Shown here piece by piece: positions 1 to 7,977 of a stretch of DNA of 64,000 bases. Made by a program: the position numbers and the translations under genes. The DNA comes from Roseibium aquae (lineage in GTDB: Bacteria; Pseudomonadota; Alphaproteobacteria; Rhizobiales; Stappiaceae): assembly GCF_008711285.1 (NCBI RefSeq), contig NZ_VXDC01000007.1:186001-250000 (forward strand), in the 5' to 3' direction. Each line of letters starts with the position of its first letter. Within the stretch, counting starts at the first letter, position 1. The notes beneath the pieces were generated by a model. That model worked only from the letters and a program-made list of their open reading frames with translations, made no database searches and was not told the DNA's origin.

Positions 1-146
1 TTCTCCCGGACCGCCTCAAGAACCTTGGGCCGGTAACCGCCGGCTGTCGGGTTGGCCAGGACCAGGATCCGCTGCCGGTTCCGCTTCATGCCGCTTTCCG
101 CCGCGGACCGTTCGGTGCCGGTCGGGTTGGACCATTCGGCTTTCAT
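1..146 (-). CDS. Diacylglycerol/lipid kinase-like protein, N-terminal fragment (runs off left edge)
   Basis: Only the first 48 or so codons are inside the window. After a polar N-terminus of about 25 residues, the reading frame shows a hydrophobic strand followed by NPTAGG (RILVLANPTAGG). This is the nucleotide-binding start of the DAGK catalytic fold, found in bacterial diacylglycerol, sphingosine-type and YegS-like lipid kinases. The ATG shares one base with the rnhA stop (TGATG), so it is probably translationally coupled as the last visible gene of the ispH-thrB-rnhA cluster. The substrate cannot be judged from this fragment. Confidence 0.7.
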   Translation of the reverse strand, partial: MKAEWSNPTGTERSAAESGMKRNRQRILVLANPTAGGYRPKVLEAVRE

Positions 147-613
147 CACACATCCCCGGATGTGCTCTGGCCCTTGAACGGGGCCATGCCCTGACGGGCC
201 AGTTCATCCGCCCGCTCGTTGTCGGGATGACCCGCATGACCCTTCACCCAGTGCCAGGTGACGTCGTGGCGGCTGCGCGCTTCATCGAGGGCCTGCCAAA
301 GATCGGCGTTCTTCACCGGTTTCTTGTCCGCCGTGCGCCATCCCCGGGCCTTCCAGCCGCCCATCCAGTCGGTGATGCCGCTGCGCACATAGGTGCTGTC
401 CGTATAAAGGTCGACCGGACACGGGCGTTTCAGCGCGTTGAGCGCCTCGATTGCGGCCGTCAGTTCCATCCGGTTGTTGGTGGTGTTCGCCGCGCCGCCG
501 TTCATCACCTTCTCATGCTCTCCGAAGCGCATGATCACGCCCCAGCCGCCGGGACCGGGGTTGCCGGAGCACGCACCATCGGTGAAGACCACAACGCGCG
601 TTGCCTCGCTCAT
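146..613 (-). CDS. rnhA: Ribonuclease HI
   Basis: The product has 155 residues, the usual bacterial RNase HI length. It cleaves the RNA strand of RNA/DNA hybrids (R-loops, Okazaki primers) using two metal ions. The four catalytic carboxylates are visible: D12 in [12 protein letters not shown]50 in NNRMEL, D72 in YTDSTY and the last Asp (about D136) in HPDNERAD. The basic handle region, with WKARGW and KKPVKN, is present. The ATG overlaps the thrB stop by 4 bases (ATGA) and the stop shares a base with the next gene, so this is a coupled operon. Family assignment is unambiguous. Confidence 0.97.
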   Translation of the reverse strand: MSEATRVVVFTDGACSGNPGPGGWGVIMRFGEHEKVMNGGAANTTNNRMELTAAIEALNALKRPCPVDLYTDSTYVRSGITDWMGGWKARGWRTADKKPVKNADLWQALDEARSRHDVTWHWVKGHAGHPDNERADELARQGMAPFKGQSTSGDV

Positions 614-1575
614 GGGGACAGTCCGTAGGCACTGGCGGTTCCGACGGTCTGATGAAACCGCAGCTTCTTGACGTATTCCATCGGGTCCTTCGGGGTGACA
701 AGCGCGCCCTCGGGAACGCTCAGCCAGTCGTAAAGGCGGGTGAGCAGGAAACGCAGGGCCGCGCCGCGGGCAAGCGTCGGCAAGCTGTCATATTCGCGGC
801 GGCTCAACGACCGCACCTTTCCGTACCCGTTCAAGAGGGCGCGCGCTTTGGTGATGTTGAACGACAGATCCGTCTCGAAACACCACGCATTCAAGCAGAT
901 GGCGATATCGTAGGCCAACTGATCGGAGCAGGCGAAATAGAAATCGATCAATCCCGACAGCTCTTCCCCCAGGAAGAACACATTGTCGGGAAAAAGGTCG
1001 GCGTGAATGATGCCGCGCGGCAGGTCGTCCGGCCAGGCGGCTTCGAGGTGATCCAGTTCGCGCACCACGAGATCGGAGAGGCCCGGGTGCACTTCGTCCG
1101 CCCGGTCCGCGCATTTTTCAAACAGCGGGCGCCAGCCCGCCAGGTCCAAGGCGTTGGCCCGCCGCATGTCGAAATCGGCGGCGGCCAGATGCATCCGGGC
1201 CATCGTCTGGCCAAGCTGCTCGCAATGAACGGGTTTGGGCCGCTTGACCCACATGCCATCGAGGAAGGTTACCAGCGCCGCCGGACGTTCCGCCAACGTT
1301 CCCAGAAGGGTGCCGGTCTTGTCGGGAACCGGCACCGGGCAGGAGATGTCCTTTGAGGCCAGATGATTGAGCAAATGGAGGAAAAACGGCAGATCCGCCG
1401 GGTCCACCCGCTTCTCGTAGAGCGTCAGAATGAAGTGGCCGGTCTGGGTGTGCACCAGGAAATTGGAGTTCTCGACGCCCTCGGCAATCCCTTTGAAGGA
1501 GAGCAGTCGGCCAATTTGATACTGATCGATGAAGGCGGAAAGCTCTTCATCGGCAACGTCTGTGTAAACTGCCAT
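610..1575 (-). CDS. thrB: Homoserine kinase, APH-fold (ThrB type II)
   Basis: The 321-residue protein has the aminoglycoside-phosphotransferase fold that alphaproteobacteria use for homoserine kinase, unlike the GHMP-type ThrB of enterics. It phosphorylates L-homoserine with ATP in threonine synthesis. The Brenner-type catalytic loop HADLFPDN is near residue 200 and the metal-binding DFY (GLIDFYFA) about 20 residues later. The N-terminal half carries the nucleotide-binding lobe (GVENSNF, then the FILTLYEKR strand). It lies 6 nt downstream of ispH and overlaps rnhA by 4 nt. The ispH-thrB-rnhA order is familiar in Hyphomicrobiales. Confidence 0.93.
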   Translation of the reverse strand: MAVYTDVADEELSAFIDQYQIGRLLSFKGIAEGVENSNFLVHTQTGHFILTLYEKRVDPADLPFFLHLLNHLASKDISCPVPVPDKTGTLLGTLAERPAALVTFLDGMWVKRPKPVHCEQLGQTMARMHLAAADFDMRRANALDLAGWRPLFEKCADRADEVHPGLSDLVVRELDHLEAAWPDDLPRGIIHADLFPDNVFFLGEELSGLIDFYFACSDQLAYDIAICLNAWCFETDLSFNITKARALLNGYGKVRSLSRREYDSLPTLARGAALRFLLTRLYDWLSVPEGALVTPKDPMEYVKKLRFHQTVGTASAYGLSP

Positions 1576-1581
1576 GTCCGA

Positions 1582-2580
1582 CTATCCGGCTGCCTGGGTC
1601 GATGGGTGCCCGGTTTGCCGCAATTCGCGGGGAAGGTTGAAGACCACGGTTTCGTCGGCCGTGCGGACCGTGTCGACCGTGACCGCGTACCGCTCCGCGA
1701 AGGCGCCGATAATCTCTTCGACCAAGGCTTCGGGCGCCGAGGCTCCGGCAGTCAGGCCCAGCGAGGAGATCCCATCGAACGCGTCCCAATCGATATCGGC
1801 GGCGCGTTGCACCAGGGCGGACACCCGGCAACCCTCGCGCTCCGCGACTTCGCGCAGACGCTGGGAGTTTGACGAATTCGGCGCACCGACAACGATCATC
1901 GCCTCGACCAGCGGAGCAACGGCCTTGACGGCTTCCTGGCGGTTTGTGGTCGCGTAGCAGATGTCTTCCTTGTGCGGGGCGACGATGTCCGGAAACCGCT
2001 CCCGCAGGACGTTTACGATGCCGGCGGTGTCGTCCACCGACAGTGTCGTCTGTGTGATGAAGGCCAGTTGGCGGGCGGATTTGGGCTCGAATTCCCAGGC
2101 ATCCTGTTCGGTCTCGATCAGGGTGACGGTGCCCTCGGGCAGTTGCCCCATCGTGCCGATCACCTCGGGATGGCCCTTGTGACCGATCAGCAGGATTTCC
2201 CGGTCCCGGCGGTGATGGATCTCGGCTTCCTTATGCACCTTCGAGACGAGCGGGCAGGTGGCGTCCAAGTAGAACATGTTCCGGGTCTGGGCATCGGCGG
2301 GAACCGACTTGGGAACGCCGTGGGCGGAGAAGATCACGGGGCGCTCCGCATGCTCGGCCGGGATCTCGTCGAGTTCCTCGACAAACACTGCGCCTTTCGC
2401 GCGCAGCCCATCCACCACATACCTGTTATGGACGATCTCATGCCGGACATAGACCGGGCGCCCGTATTTTTCGAGGGCAAGCTCAACGATCTGGATGGCA
2501 CGGTCGACGCCTGCGCAAAAGCCGCGCGGGGCGCACAGCTTGATGGTCAGGGGCGGTTTTGGGAGTGTGTGTGCAGTCAT
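1582..2580 (-). CDS. ispH: 4-hydroxy-3-methylbut-2-enyl diphosphate reductase
   Basis: This is the last enzyme of the MEP isoprenoid pathway, reducing HMBPP to IPP and DMAPP with a [4Fe-4S] cluster. The three cluster cysteines are recognisable in [19 protein letters not shown] and [10 protein letters not shown]. The substrate-binding histidines (EIVHN and GHKGHPE) and the SSNS motif (PNSSNSQRL) are present. The frame is open upstream to 2622, but homologues begin close to the [14 protein letters not shown] strand. I therefore place the start at the second of two adjacent ATGs (2583/2580), after an AAGG. It is probably the first gene of the minus-strand cluster running to the left edge. Confidence 0.95.
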   Translation of the reverse strand: MTAHTLPKPPLTIKLCAPRGFCAGVDRAIQIVELALEKYGRPVYVRHEIVHNRYVVDGLRAKGAVFVEELDEIPAEHAERPVIFSAHGVPKSVPADAQTRNMFYLDATCPLVSKVHKEAEIHHRRDREILLIGHKGHPEVIGTMGQLPEGTVTLIETEQDAWEFEPKSARQLAFITQTTLSVDDTAGIVNVLRERFPDIVAPHKEDICYATTNRQEAVKAVAPLVEAMIVVGAPNSSNSQRLREVAEREGCRVSALVQRAADIDWDAFDGISSLGLTAGASAPEALVEEIIGAFAERYAVTVDTVRTADETVVFNLPRELRQTGHPSTQAAG

Positions 2581-2741
2581 CATGGCCCTTGGCATTTCTT
2601 CGGCGCAATAACAGGGGAACATGGTCGAGAGTCAAGGGCAAGTGCGGTTTCCTTTGCCCCGACGGCCCGTGAAGCCTCGCCAAGCTTTCCGCCACCTGTT
2701 AAGAACACCGAAAACGGTAACAAAGACGACTTGGATGTGCC

Positions 2742-3329
2742 ATGAAAACCGGTGTCAAGCGGTGGAAACGAAATGGACTTGGACCTCGCCTGTGCGCTTT
2801 GGCGGGGATAACGCTTCTTGCGGGCTGCGGCGGCAGTTCCGAGGCGATCAATCGGTTCACCACAAGTGGTCAGGGTCCGATCCAGGTGGACGCCAGCGCG
2901 TTTGCCGCGCAGGTTTACTGTCCGCCCATCCGGATGCAAGGCAATACGACCTTCATCCGGGAGTACCAGCGCGGCAAGGAGAACGATCCGTCGGCGCTGC
3001 TCTATCAGCTGACCATCCAGGATTGGGCGAGATCCTGCACGGGCGAGGGCGCATCCGATACCAGGATCAAGGTCGGCGTTTCCGGGGGCGTGACGCCGGG
3101 TCCGGCCTGGAAGGGCGGTGAGGTGATCGTCCCGATTCGGGTGGCTGTCCTGTCGGAAACCGAAGGTGAGAAGCCCTATTATTCCGAGATGTTCAACATC
3201 CCAGTTACCATTGGCGAAGGGGCGCCGTCCGAGACCTGGGCACTGATCGAGGACAAGTTCATTGTCCCCCGGAACGTTGCGGCGGACATCCGGTTCGGCT
3301 TTGACGAGGGCCCCCGCCGCCGCCGGTAG
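2742..3329 (+). CDS. Putative outer-membrane or periplasmic lipoprotein, unknown function
   Basis: The 195-residue protein has a basic N-terminus, a hydrophobic stretch and a lipobox (LLAGC, Cys29) followed by GGSSE, so it is probably a lipidated secreted protein. The mature part is mostly beta-prone, with two further cysteines (VYCPP and ARSC) that could form a disulfide. The C-terminus is basic (GPRRRR). I recognise no catalytic motif or named domain. It is divergent from ispH, with 160 nt between the two starts, and is followed by an 11-bp inverted repeat that may end its transcript. The function cannot be inferred. Confidence 0.8.
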   Translation: MKTGVKRWKRNGLGPRLCALAGITLLAGCGGSSEAINRFTTSGQGPIQVDASAFAAQVYCPPIRMQGNTTFIREYQRGKENDPSALLYQLTIQDWARSCTGEGASDTRIKVGVSGGVTPGPAWKGGEVIVPIRVAVLSETEGEKPYYSEMFNIPVTIGEGAPSETWALIEDKFIVPRNVAADIRFGFDEGPRRRR

Positions 3330-3339
3330 CGCCGTCCAG

Positions 3340-3369
3340 CGACAAACGGCAGCACGTCGCCGTTTGTCG
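3340..3369 (+). terminator. Inverted repeat after the lipoprotein gene, possible terminator
   Basis: CGACAAACGGC (3340-3350) is perfectly repeated in inverse at 3359-3369 around an 8-nt loop, starting 10 nt after the lipoprotein stop. There is no clean U-run (it is followed by GTTATTG), so termination efficiency is uncertain. A TTGACA at 3374-3379 right after it could be the -35 of the gcv operon promoter, but I see no good -10. Confidence 0.45.
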
Positions 3370-3467
3370 GTTATTGACAAAATCATGTCGTCAGCACACA
3401 GTGCCATCGCTCGCCCGGGTCGTAGCGGACGAGCCTGCAGGCGGTTAAACGCCTGCGAAAACGACGT

Positions 3468-3662
3468 TGCGGGAGAGGCCGGATGAAACGATACCGGCGC
3501 CGAAGGAGCAACCGCCCCGGAAACTCTCAGGCAGAAGGACCGCCCGTCGGCAACGCTCTGGAAAGCAGTTCTTTGCCCGGACTTGGCAAGGCGGCTCACC
3601 GAAGGAGTAACCGGTAGATTCGTGTCTGCCGGGAAATCTCTCAGGTCCTGGGACAGAGGGGG
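3468..3662 (+). promoter_or_regulatory. Tandem glycine riboswitch upstream of gcvT
   Basis: Two glycine aptamers sit in series. Aptamer I (about 3468-3543) has GGGAGAG, CGCCGAAGGAGCAA and ACTCTCAGGCAGAAGGACCGC. Aptamer II (about 3551-3661) has CTCTGGAAAGC, CACCGAAGGAGTAACCGG and the block from GAAATCTCTCAGG to GGGACAGAGGG. These are the hallmark conserved blocks of the gcvT glycine RNA, which in Proteobacteria normally turns on glycine-cleavage genes when glycine is abundant. A 7-bp helix directly upstream (GCAGGCG 3437-3443 with CGCCTGC 3450-3456) may be part of the leader fold. The ends are approximate. Confidence 0.93.
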
Positions 3663-3664
3663 CG

Positions 3665-3687
3665 AATGCCGGTACGGACCCGGCATT
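3665..3687 (+). promoter_or_regulatory. Hairpin between riboswitch and gcvT, likely expression platform
   Basis: AATGCCGG (3665-3672) and CCGGCATT (3680-3687) form a perfect 8-bp stem with a 7-nt loop immediately after aptamer II, and flanking G/C bases may extend it. It has no U-run, and the gcvT AUG is 30 nt downstream. It could be a platform element whose formation competes with the P1 helix of aptamer II, or simply a spacer helix. The role is inferred from position only. Confidence 0.45.
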
Positions 3688-3717
3688 GCGCGCAACCCGA
3701 AGCCCGAGGACCATCAT

Positions 3718-4869
3718 ATGGCCGAGTCGGATCTGACTGCCGAGCTGCTACCAACCCCCTTGCACGACCTGCATGTCGAACTGGGCGCCAAGATGGTGCC
3801 TTTCGCAGGCTATTCCATGCCGGTTCAGTATCCGTCCGGGATCATGAGCGAGCATCTGCACACCCGTGAGGCCGCCGGTCTGTTCGATGTCTCCCATATG
3901 GGCCAGGCGTTTTTGACCGGCCCGGATCACGAGACCACCGCCCGCGCGCTGGAAGCCCTCACCCCCTCGAATTTTGTCGAGCTGAAGCCCGGCAAGCAGC
4001 GCTACACGGTTTTTTTGAACGAGCAGGGCGGTATCATTGACGACCTGATGGTGTCCCGGCCGCTCTCGGCTGAAGAGGACGGCCGGTTGATGCTGGTGGT
4101 GAATGCCGCACGGAAAATCATCGACTATGCCCATTTGCGCGAACGCCTTCCCGAGAATGTCGGATTGGAAATTGTCGAGGACCGCGCGCTGATCGCCGTG
4201 CAGGGACCGCAAGCCGTGGCCGTTGTCGCGGCGCACGCGCCGCAAGCCGCCGATCTGGGCTTCATGGAAGCCGCCGCGATGGAGTTCGACGGGATTGACT
4301 GTCACATCTCCCGGTCCGGCTACACGGGCGAGGATGGCGTTGAAATGTCCGTTCCGGCCGGCGCCGCGGAAGCCATTGCCCGTGCATTGCTGGCCGATGA
4401 GCGGGTGAAGCCGATTGGCCTGGGCGCGCGCGATTCGCTGCGCCTGGAAGCTGGCCTTTGCCTTTACGGGCACGATCTCGACGAAGGCACCTCCCCTGTT
4501 GAAGGGGCCATCACGTTCGCCATGCAAAAGCGGCGGCGCGAGAACGGCGGTTTCCCCGGCGCGGTGCGCATCCAGAACGAACTGGCCGAGGGCCCGTCAC
4601 GGGTACGGGTCGGCCTGAAGCTTGAGGGCCGGGCCCCGGCCCGCGAAGGCGCCGGGATCCAGGCCCTCGATGGCACGCCGATTGGAACCGTGACCTCCGG
4701 CGGTTTTGCCCCGACCCTCGGCGCGCCGATTGCCATGGGCTTCGTCGCCTCCGGGCACGCCGGCGCCGGGACAGAGGTCAACCTCATCGTGCGCGGACGG
4801 GAACTGCCGGCGGAAGTGACCGAAATGCCCTTCGTTCCGCACCGCTACCATCGCAAACAACAACCCTGA
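3718..4869 (+). CDS. gcvT: Glycine cleavage system T protein (aminomethyltransferase)
   Basis: The 383-residue protein transfers the aminomethyl intermediate from lipoylated H protein to tetrahydrofolate, giving methylene-THF and ammonia. Characteristic segments are visible: the folate-site start [21 protein letters not shown] near residue 60, [12 protein letters not shown] and [13 protein letters not shown] near the middle, and the C-terminal barrel with SGGFAPTLG and IAMGFV. The frame is open 45 codons upstream, but that part lies inside the riboswitch. The ATG at 3718, preceded by CCGAGGA, matches family starts. It is the first gene of a riboswitch-controlled operon with gcvH, osmC, gcvPA and gcvPB. 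Confidence 0.96.
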   Translation: MAESDLTAELLPTPLHDLHVELGAKMVPFAGYSMPVQYPSGIMSEHLHTREAAGLFDVSHMGQAFLTGPDHETTARALEALTPSNFVELKPGKQRYTVFLNEQGGIIDDLMVSRPLSAEEDGRLMLVVNAARKIIDYAHLRERLPENVGLEIVEDRALIAVQGPQAVAVVAAHAPQAADLGFMEAAAMEFDGIDCHISRSGYTGEDGVEMSVPAGAAEAIARALLADERVKPIGLGARDSLRLEAGLCLYGHDLDEGTSPVEGAITFAMQKRRRENGGFPGAVRIQNELAEGPSRVRVGLKLEGRAPAREGAGIQALDGTPIGTVTSGGFAPTLGAPIAMGFVASGHAGAGTEVNLIVRGRELPAEVTEMPFVPHRYHRKQQP

Positions 4870-4895
4870 TTTTCCTTCCAGAAGAGACCTGCACC

Positions 4896-5267
4896 ATGAC
4901 GACTTACTATTCAAAAGATCACGAGTGGATTTCCGTTGAGGGCGACACCGCCACCGTCGGCATCACGGCCTATGCTCAGGAGCAGCTCGGCGATGTGGTT
5001 TATGTCGAGCTGCCCGAAATCGGAAAGACCGTGTCCCAGGGCGATGAAGCCGCCGTTGTGGAATCGGTGAAGGCGGCCAGCGAGGTCTATGCGCCGATCG
5101 ATGGCGAGGTGCTGGAAACCAACGACTCGCTGGTGGATGAACCGGCCAAGGTCAACGAGGATCCGGAGGGCGCGGCCTGGTTCTTGAAGATGAAGGTCGG
5201 CAACGCGGATCAGCTGAAGGAGCTGATGGATGCCGACGCCTACAAGGCTTACGTGGAGACCCTCTGA
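4896..5267 (+). CDS. gcvH: Glycine cleavage system H protein
   Basis: This is the 123-residue lipoyl carrier that shuttles the aminomethyl group from the P protein to the T protein and is reoxidised by the L protein. The N-terminal YSKDHEW and the lipoylation site [10 protein letters not shown] (K59) are both present and correctly spaced. [18 protein letters not shown] H-protein sequence is seen here as [14 protein letters not shown]. It lies 26 nt after gcvT with AAGAGA as ribosome-binding site. The length and all conserved blocks are normal. Confidence 0.97.
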   Translation: MTTYYSKDHEWISVEGDTATVGITAYAQEQLGDVVYVELPEIGKTVSQGDEAAVVESVKAASEVYAPIDGEVLETNDSLVDEPAKVNEDPEGAAWFLKMKVGNADQLKELMDADAYKAYVETL

Positions 5268-5270
5268 CCC

Positions 5271-5756
5271 ATGGCGACCCACCGTTACACGGCGCATGTG
5301 TCCTGGGAATGCGACGGCGATTTCGCCGGAAATGCCTATTCGCGGGGACATGTTTGGGCGTTTGACGGTGGCATCGAGGTGCCGGCTTCGGCCTCGCCGA
5401 CGGTCGTTCCGCTGCCTCGCTCTGTCGAGGCCGCCGTCGACCCAGAGGAGGCCTTCGTTGCCGCCATCTCGTCCTGCCATATGTTATGGTTTCTGGATCT
5501 GGCCCGCCGCCAGGGGCTGAATGTCGCGCGCTACGACGATGCGGCCGAAGCCGTGATGGAGCGGATCGGCCCGGGCAAAATGGCTATCACCCGCGTGATA
5601 TTGCGGCCAGACATCGCAGTGCGCGGTGAGACGGAGCCGGATCCGGCTGAATTGACACGTTTGCATGAAGACGCGCATGCCCGTTGCTTCATTGCCAATT
5701 CCGTAACCAGCGAGATCACGGTCGAGCCGAAACCGGTTCGCCTGATCGCGCCATGA
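5271..5756 (+). CDS. OsmC/Ohr-family peroxidase-like protein
   Basis: The 161-residue protein has the OsmC/Ohr fold. The two redox cysteines are visible in AISSCHMLWFL and DAHARCFIANS, with the conserved Glu in DPEEAFVAA. Members reduce organic hydroperoxides, usually with lipoyl or thiol donors. It starts 3 nt after gcvH, so it is clearly in the gcv operon. Ohr-type enzymes are known to be recycled by lipoylated proteins. The position next to the lipoyl carrier GcvH is therefore suggestive, but whether they interact is inference. The exact subfamily (OsmC versus YhfA-like) is not resolved. Confidence 0.88.
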   Translation: MATHRYTAHVSWECDGDFAGNAYSRGHVWAFDGGIEVPASASPTVVPLPRSVEAAVDPEEAFVAAISSCHMLWFLDLARRQGLNVARYDDAAEAVMERIGPGKMAITRVILRPDIAVRGETEPDPAELTRLHEDAHARCFIANSVTSEITVEPKPVRLIAP

Positions 5757-5804
5757 ACTGTCCGGCCACACTTGGGCCATGATGCGATTGAGTGGGACCG
5801 GAAC

Positions 5805-5910
5805 CCTCATCCTGAGGAGGGCCCATGGCCCGTCTCGAAGGATGGGCCGTCCGTATCCGAGCTTGCCGCCCATCCTTCGAGACGGCGCGTAGCGCCTCCT
5901 CAGGATGAGG
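5805..5910. repeat. Long palindromic intergenic repeat (REP-like)
   Basis: A 16-bp outer arm (5805-5820, beginning CCTCATCCTGAGGAGG) is perfectly inverted at 5895-5910. A 17-bp inner arm (5831-5847, CGTCTCGAAGGATGGGC) is perfectly inverted at 5868-5884. Together they can form a hairpin of over 30 bp with a small internal loop. The two sequence blocks (CTCATCCTGAGGAG and GTCTCGAAGGATGGGC) are, from memory, typical of a palindrome dispersed in many Hyphomicrobiales genomes. It marks the left border of an AT-richer insertion inside the gcv operon. Confidence 0.85.
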
Positions 5911-5942
5911 TAAATGAGCTCTAGACGAGGATCTGAATTCTG

Positions 5943-6308
5943 ATGTTGGAGACAACGTTGACTGCTGTCCCAGGCGGAATTGGAATTGGTGCCATTGCCC
6001 AGTCGCTGGTTCAACATTGGCTTGCGAACAAAAAGTACAATCGTGAGGGCGAGTACAAAGCAAAAAGAGAAGCCTACTTAGGCTTTCTGAACGCGATCTC
6101 CAAATCAGAAACAACCCCGAACCAAGAAAACTCAATTACTGGGGGTCATTGGATCAATCGTTGCCTTTTGGTCTGTTCGGAGGAAATTGACGGCCTACTA
6201 ACCAAATACCTCGAGACAAATCCGGTTGATCAACAAGTACATCCGGAGTGGCCGATTGTTTTCTCTCCCCTCTTAAATGCCATGCGCAGTGATCTAAAAA
6301 GGACTTGA
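5943..6308 (+). CDS. Small hypothetical membrane-anchored protein, insertion in gcv operon
   Basis: The frame encodes 121 residues: an N-terminal small-residue hydrophobic stretch ([17 protein letters not shown]), then a basic helical segment with [19 protein letters not shown], then a soluble part. The pattern of one helix followed by a charged REAY helix recalls poorly characterised small proteins of mobile or defence islets, but I recognise no domain. Codon use is visibly more AT-rich than in the flanking gcv genes. The stop (6306-6308) lies 5 nt before the gcvPA ATG. It probably arrived with the palindromic repeat. It may be a real gene or a remnant. Confidence 0.55.
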   Translation: MLETTLTAVPGGIGIGAIAQSLVQHWLANKKYNREGEYKAKREAYLGFLNAISKSETTPNQENSITGGHWINRCLLVCSEEIDGLLTKYLETNPVDQQVHPEWPIVFSPLLNAMRSDLKRT

Positions 6309-6313
6309 GACAA

Positions 6314-7660
6314 ATGCGCTACTTACCTCTCAATGACACCGACCGTCAGGACATGCTGGCCAGGGTCGGCGTTGACCACATTGACGACCTTTTCGCCGAC
6401 ATTCCCGAAAAGGCGCGATTGAAGGACCTGTTGGACCTGCCGCGCCGGGCCAGCGAAATGCAGGTCGAACGGCAATTGTCCGCCATGGCCGCCAAGAACA
6501 CACCGGCCGGCTCCGTGCCGTTTTTTGTCGGGGCGGGCGCCTACAAGCACCATGTGCCCGCCACGGTGGATCACCTGATCCAGCGGTCCGAGTTCCTGAC
6601 CTCCTACACGCCTTATCAGCCGGAGATCACGCAAGGCACGCTGCAATACCTGTTCGAGTTCCAGACGCAGGTTGCCCGCCTGACGGCGATGGATGTGGCC
6701 AACGCCTCCATGTATGACGGCTCGACCGGTACCGGCGAGGCCGTGCTGATGGCCCACCGGATCACCAAGCGCAACAAGGCCGTATTGTCCGGCGGTCTGC
6801 ACCCGCAATACCGCGAAGTGGTCGAGGGCCTGTCGGCCATGGCCGGCGACAAGGTCGTCAGCCTGCCGGCCGACCCGTCGGGCACCGAGGACATCCTCTC
6901 CCAGATCGACGATGAAACCTCGTGTGTTGTTGTGCAATGCCCGAGCTTCTACGGGCAGTTGATCGACCTGAAGCCGATCGCCGAAAAGGCGCACCAGCAC
7001 AAGGCGCTCCTGATTGCTGTCTTCACAGAGGTCGTCTCGCTCGGCCTGATCGAGCCGCCGGGAACGCAAGGCGCCGACATCGTCGTGGGCGAAGGCCAAT
7101 CCATCGGCAACGGCCTGAACTTCGGCGGACCCTATGTTGGCCTGTTCGCGACCCGCCAGAAATATGTCCGGCAAATGCCGGGCCGCCTGTGCGGCGAAAC
7201 CGTCGATGCGGAAGGCAAGCGCGGTTTCGTGCTGACCTTGTCCACCCGCGAGCAGCATATCCGCCGGGACAAGGCGACCTCCAACATCTGCACGAATTCC
7301 GGCCTGTGCTGCCTCGCCTTCACGGTCCACATGTCCTTGCTCGGCGAGAAGGGCCTGACCAAGCTGGCCCGGATCAATCACGGCAACGCGGTGAAGCTGA
7401 AAAGGGCGCTGGCTGGCGTGCCGGGTGTCGAGGTGCTGAACACGGCCTATTTCAACGAGTTCACCGTGAAGTTGCCCAAACCGGCGGCTGCCGTGGTCGA
7501 AGCGCTGGCCGCGCAGAACATTCTGGCTGGCGTGCCGGTCTCCCGGCTGGAACCGGGCAAGCCTGAGTTGAAAAACCTGCTGGTGGTGGCGTCCACGGAA
7601 GTCAACACCGATGAGGACCGCGCGGCCTTGGCCGATGGGCTCAAGGCGGTGCTGACATGA
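6314..7660 (+). CDS. gcvPA: Glycine dehydrogenase (decarboxylating) subunit 1
   Basis: This is the N-terminal half of glycine decarboxylase (P protein) as a separate 448-residue polypeptide, the two-subunit form of the enzyme. Characteristic blocks are the N-terminal [50 protein letters not shown] and [12 protein letters not shown], which contribute to the PLP pocket shared with subunit 2. The frame extends three codons upstream to a TTG. I choose the ATG at 6314, about 10 nt after AAAAAGGA. It overlaps the following small gene by 4 nt (ATGA). Confidence 0.96.
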   Translation: MRYLPLNDTDRQDMLARVGVDHIDDLFADIPEKARLKDLLDLPRRASEMQVERQLSAMAAKNTPAGSVPFFVGAGAYKHHVPATVDHLIQRSEFLTSYTPYQPEITQGTLQYLFEFQTQVARLTAMDVANASMYDGSTGTGEAVLMAHRITKRNKAVLSGGLHPQYREVVEGLSAMAGDKVVSLPADPSGTEDILSQIDDETSCVVVQCPSFYGQLIDLKPIAEKAHQHKALLIAVFTEVVSLGLIEPPGTQGADIVVGEGQSIGNGLNFGGPYVGLFATRQKYVRQMPGRLCGETVDAEGKRGFVLTLSTREQHIRRDKATSNICTNSGLCCLAFTVHMSLLGEKGLTKLARINHGNAVKLKRALAGVPGVEVLNTAYFNEFTVKLPKPAAAVVEALAAQNILAGVPVSRLEPGKPELKNLLVVASTEVNTDEDRAALADGLKAVLT

Positions 7661-7977
7661 GCGTCCCCCACATGAATGCCGACGTGATCAGTCATGAGGC
7701 ACGGGACATTCTGATAGAGCTTTCGAGAGACGGTGAGCCGCGGGCTGCCAAGCTCGCGGGGATCGCCAACCGGCTGTCGCGCTTTCTGGATGACCCGGGC
7801 GTTCCGGACCAGTTGCGAAATGAGATCAGCGATATCTGCCGCGAAATCCGGGACCTCGGTCTTGGCCGGTTTGAGCGGGCCGCAGGAGCGGAAGACATGA
7901 TCGTGGGACAGGTGATTTCCCTGCTTCTCGAGGCTTCCCAAAGCCAAGCGGATACACACGGATTAGGAGGGTTTTAA
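7657..7977 (+). CDS. Small helical protein of unknown function, coupled between gcvPA and gcvPB
   Basis: The frame encodes 106 mostly helix-forming, charged residues ([18 protein letters not shown], then [20 protein letters not shown]), with no signal peptide, membrane segment or recognisable motif. Its ATG overlaps the gcvPA stop by 4 nt (ATGA) and its TAA shares a base with the gcvPB ATG (TAATG). The three genes are therefore translationally coupled, and GGAGGG lies just before gcvPB inside its last codons. GC content and codon use resemble the neighbours, so it looks resident rather than acquired. A role in assembling or regulating the two-subunit P protein is only a guess from position. 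Confidence 0.75.
   Translation: MSVPHMNADVISHEARDILIELSRDGEPRAAKLAGIANRLSRFLDDPGVPDQLRNEISDICREIRDLGLGRFERAAGAEDMIVGQVISLLLEASQSQADTHGLGGF

Noticed and set aside
3583-3717. N-terminal extension of gcvT
   Set aside because: This stretch is the second glycine aptamer and linker. T proteins begin near the ATG at 3718.
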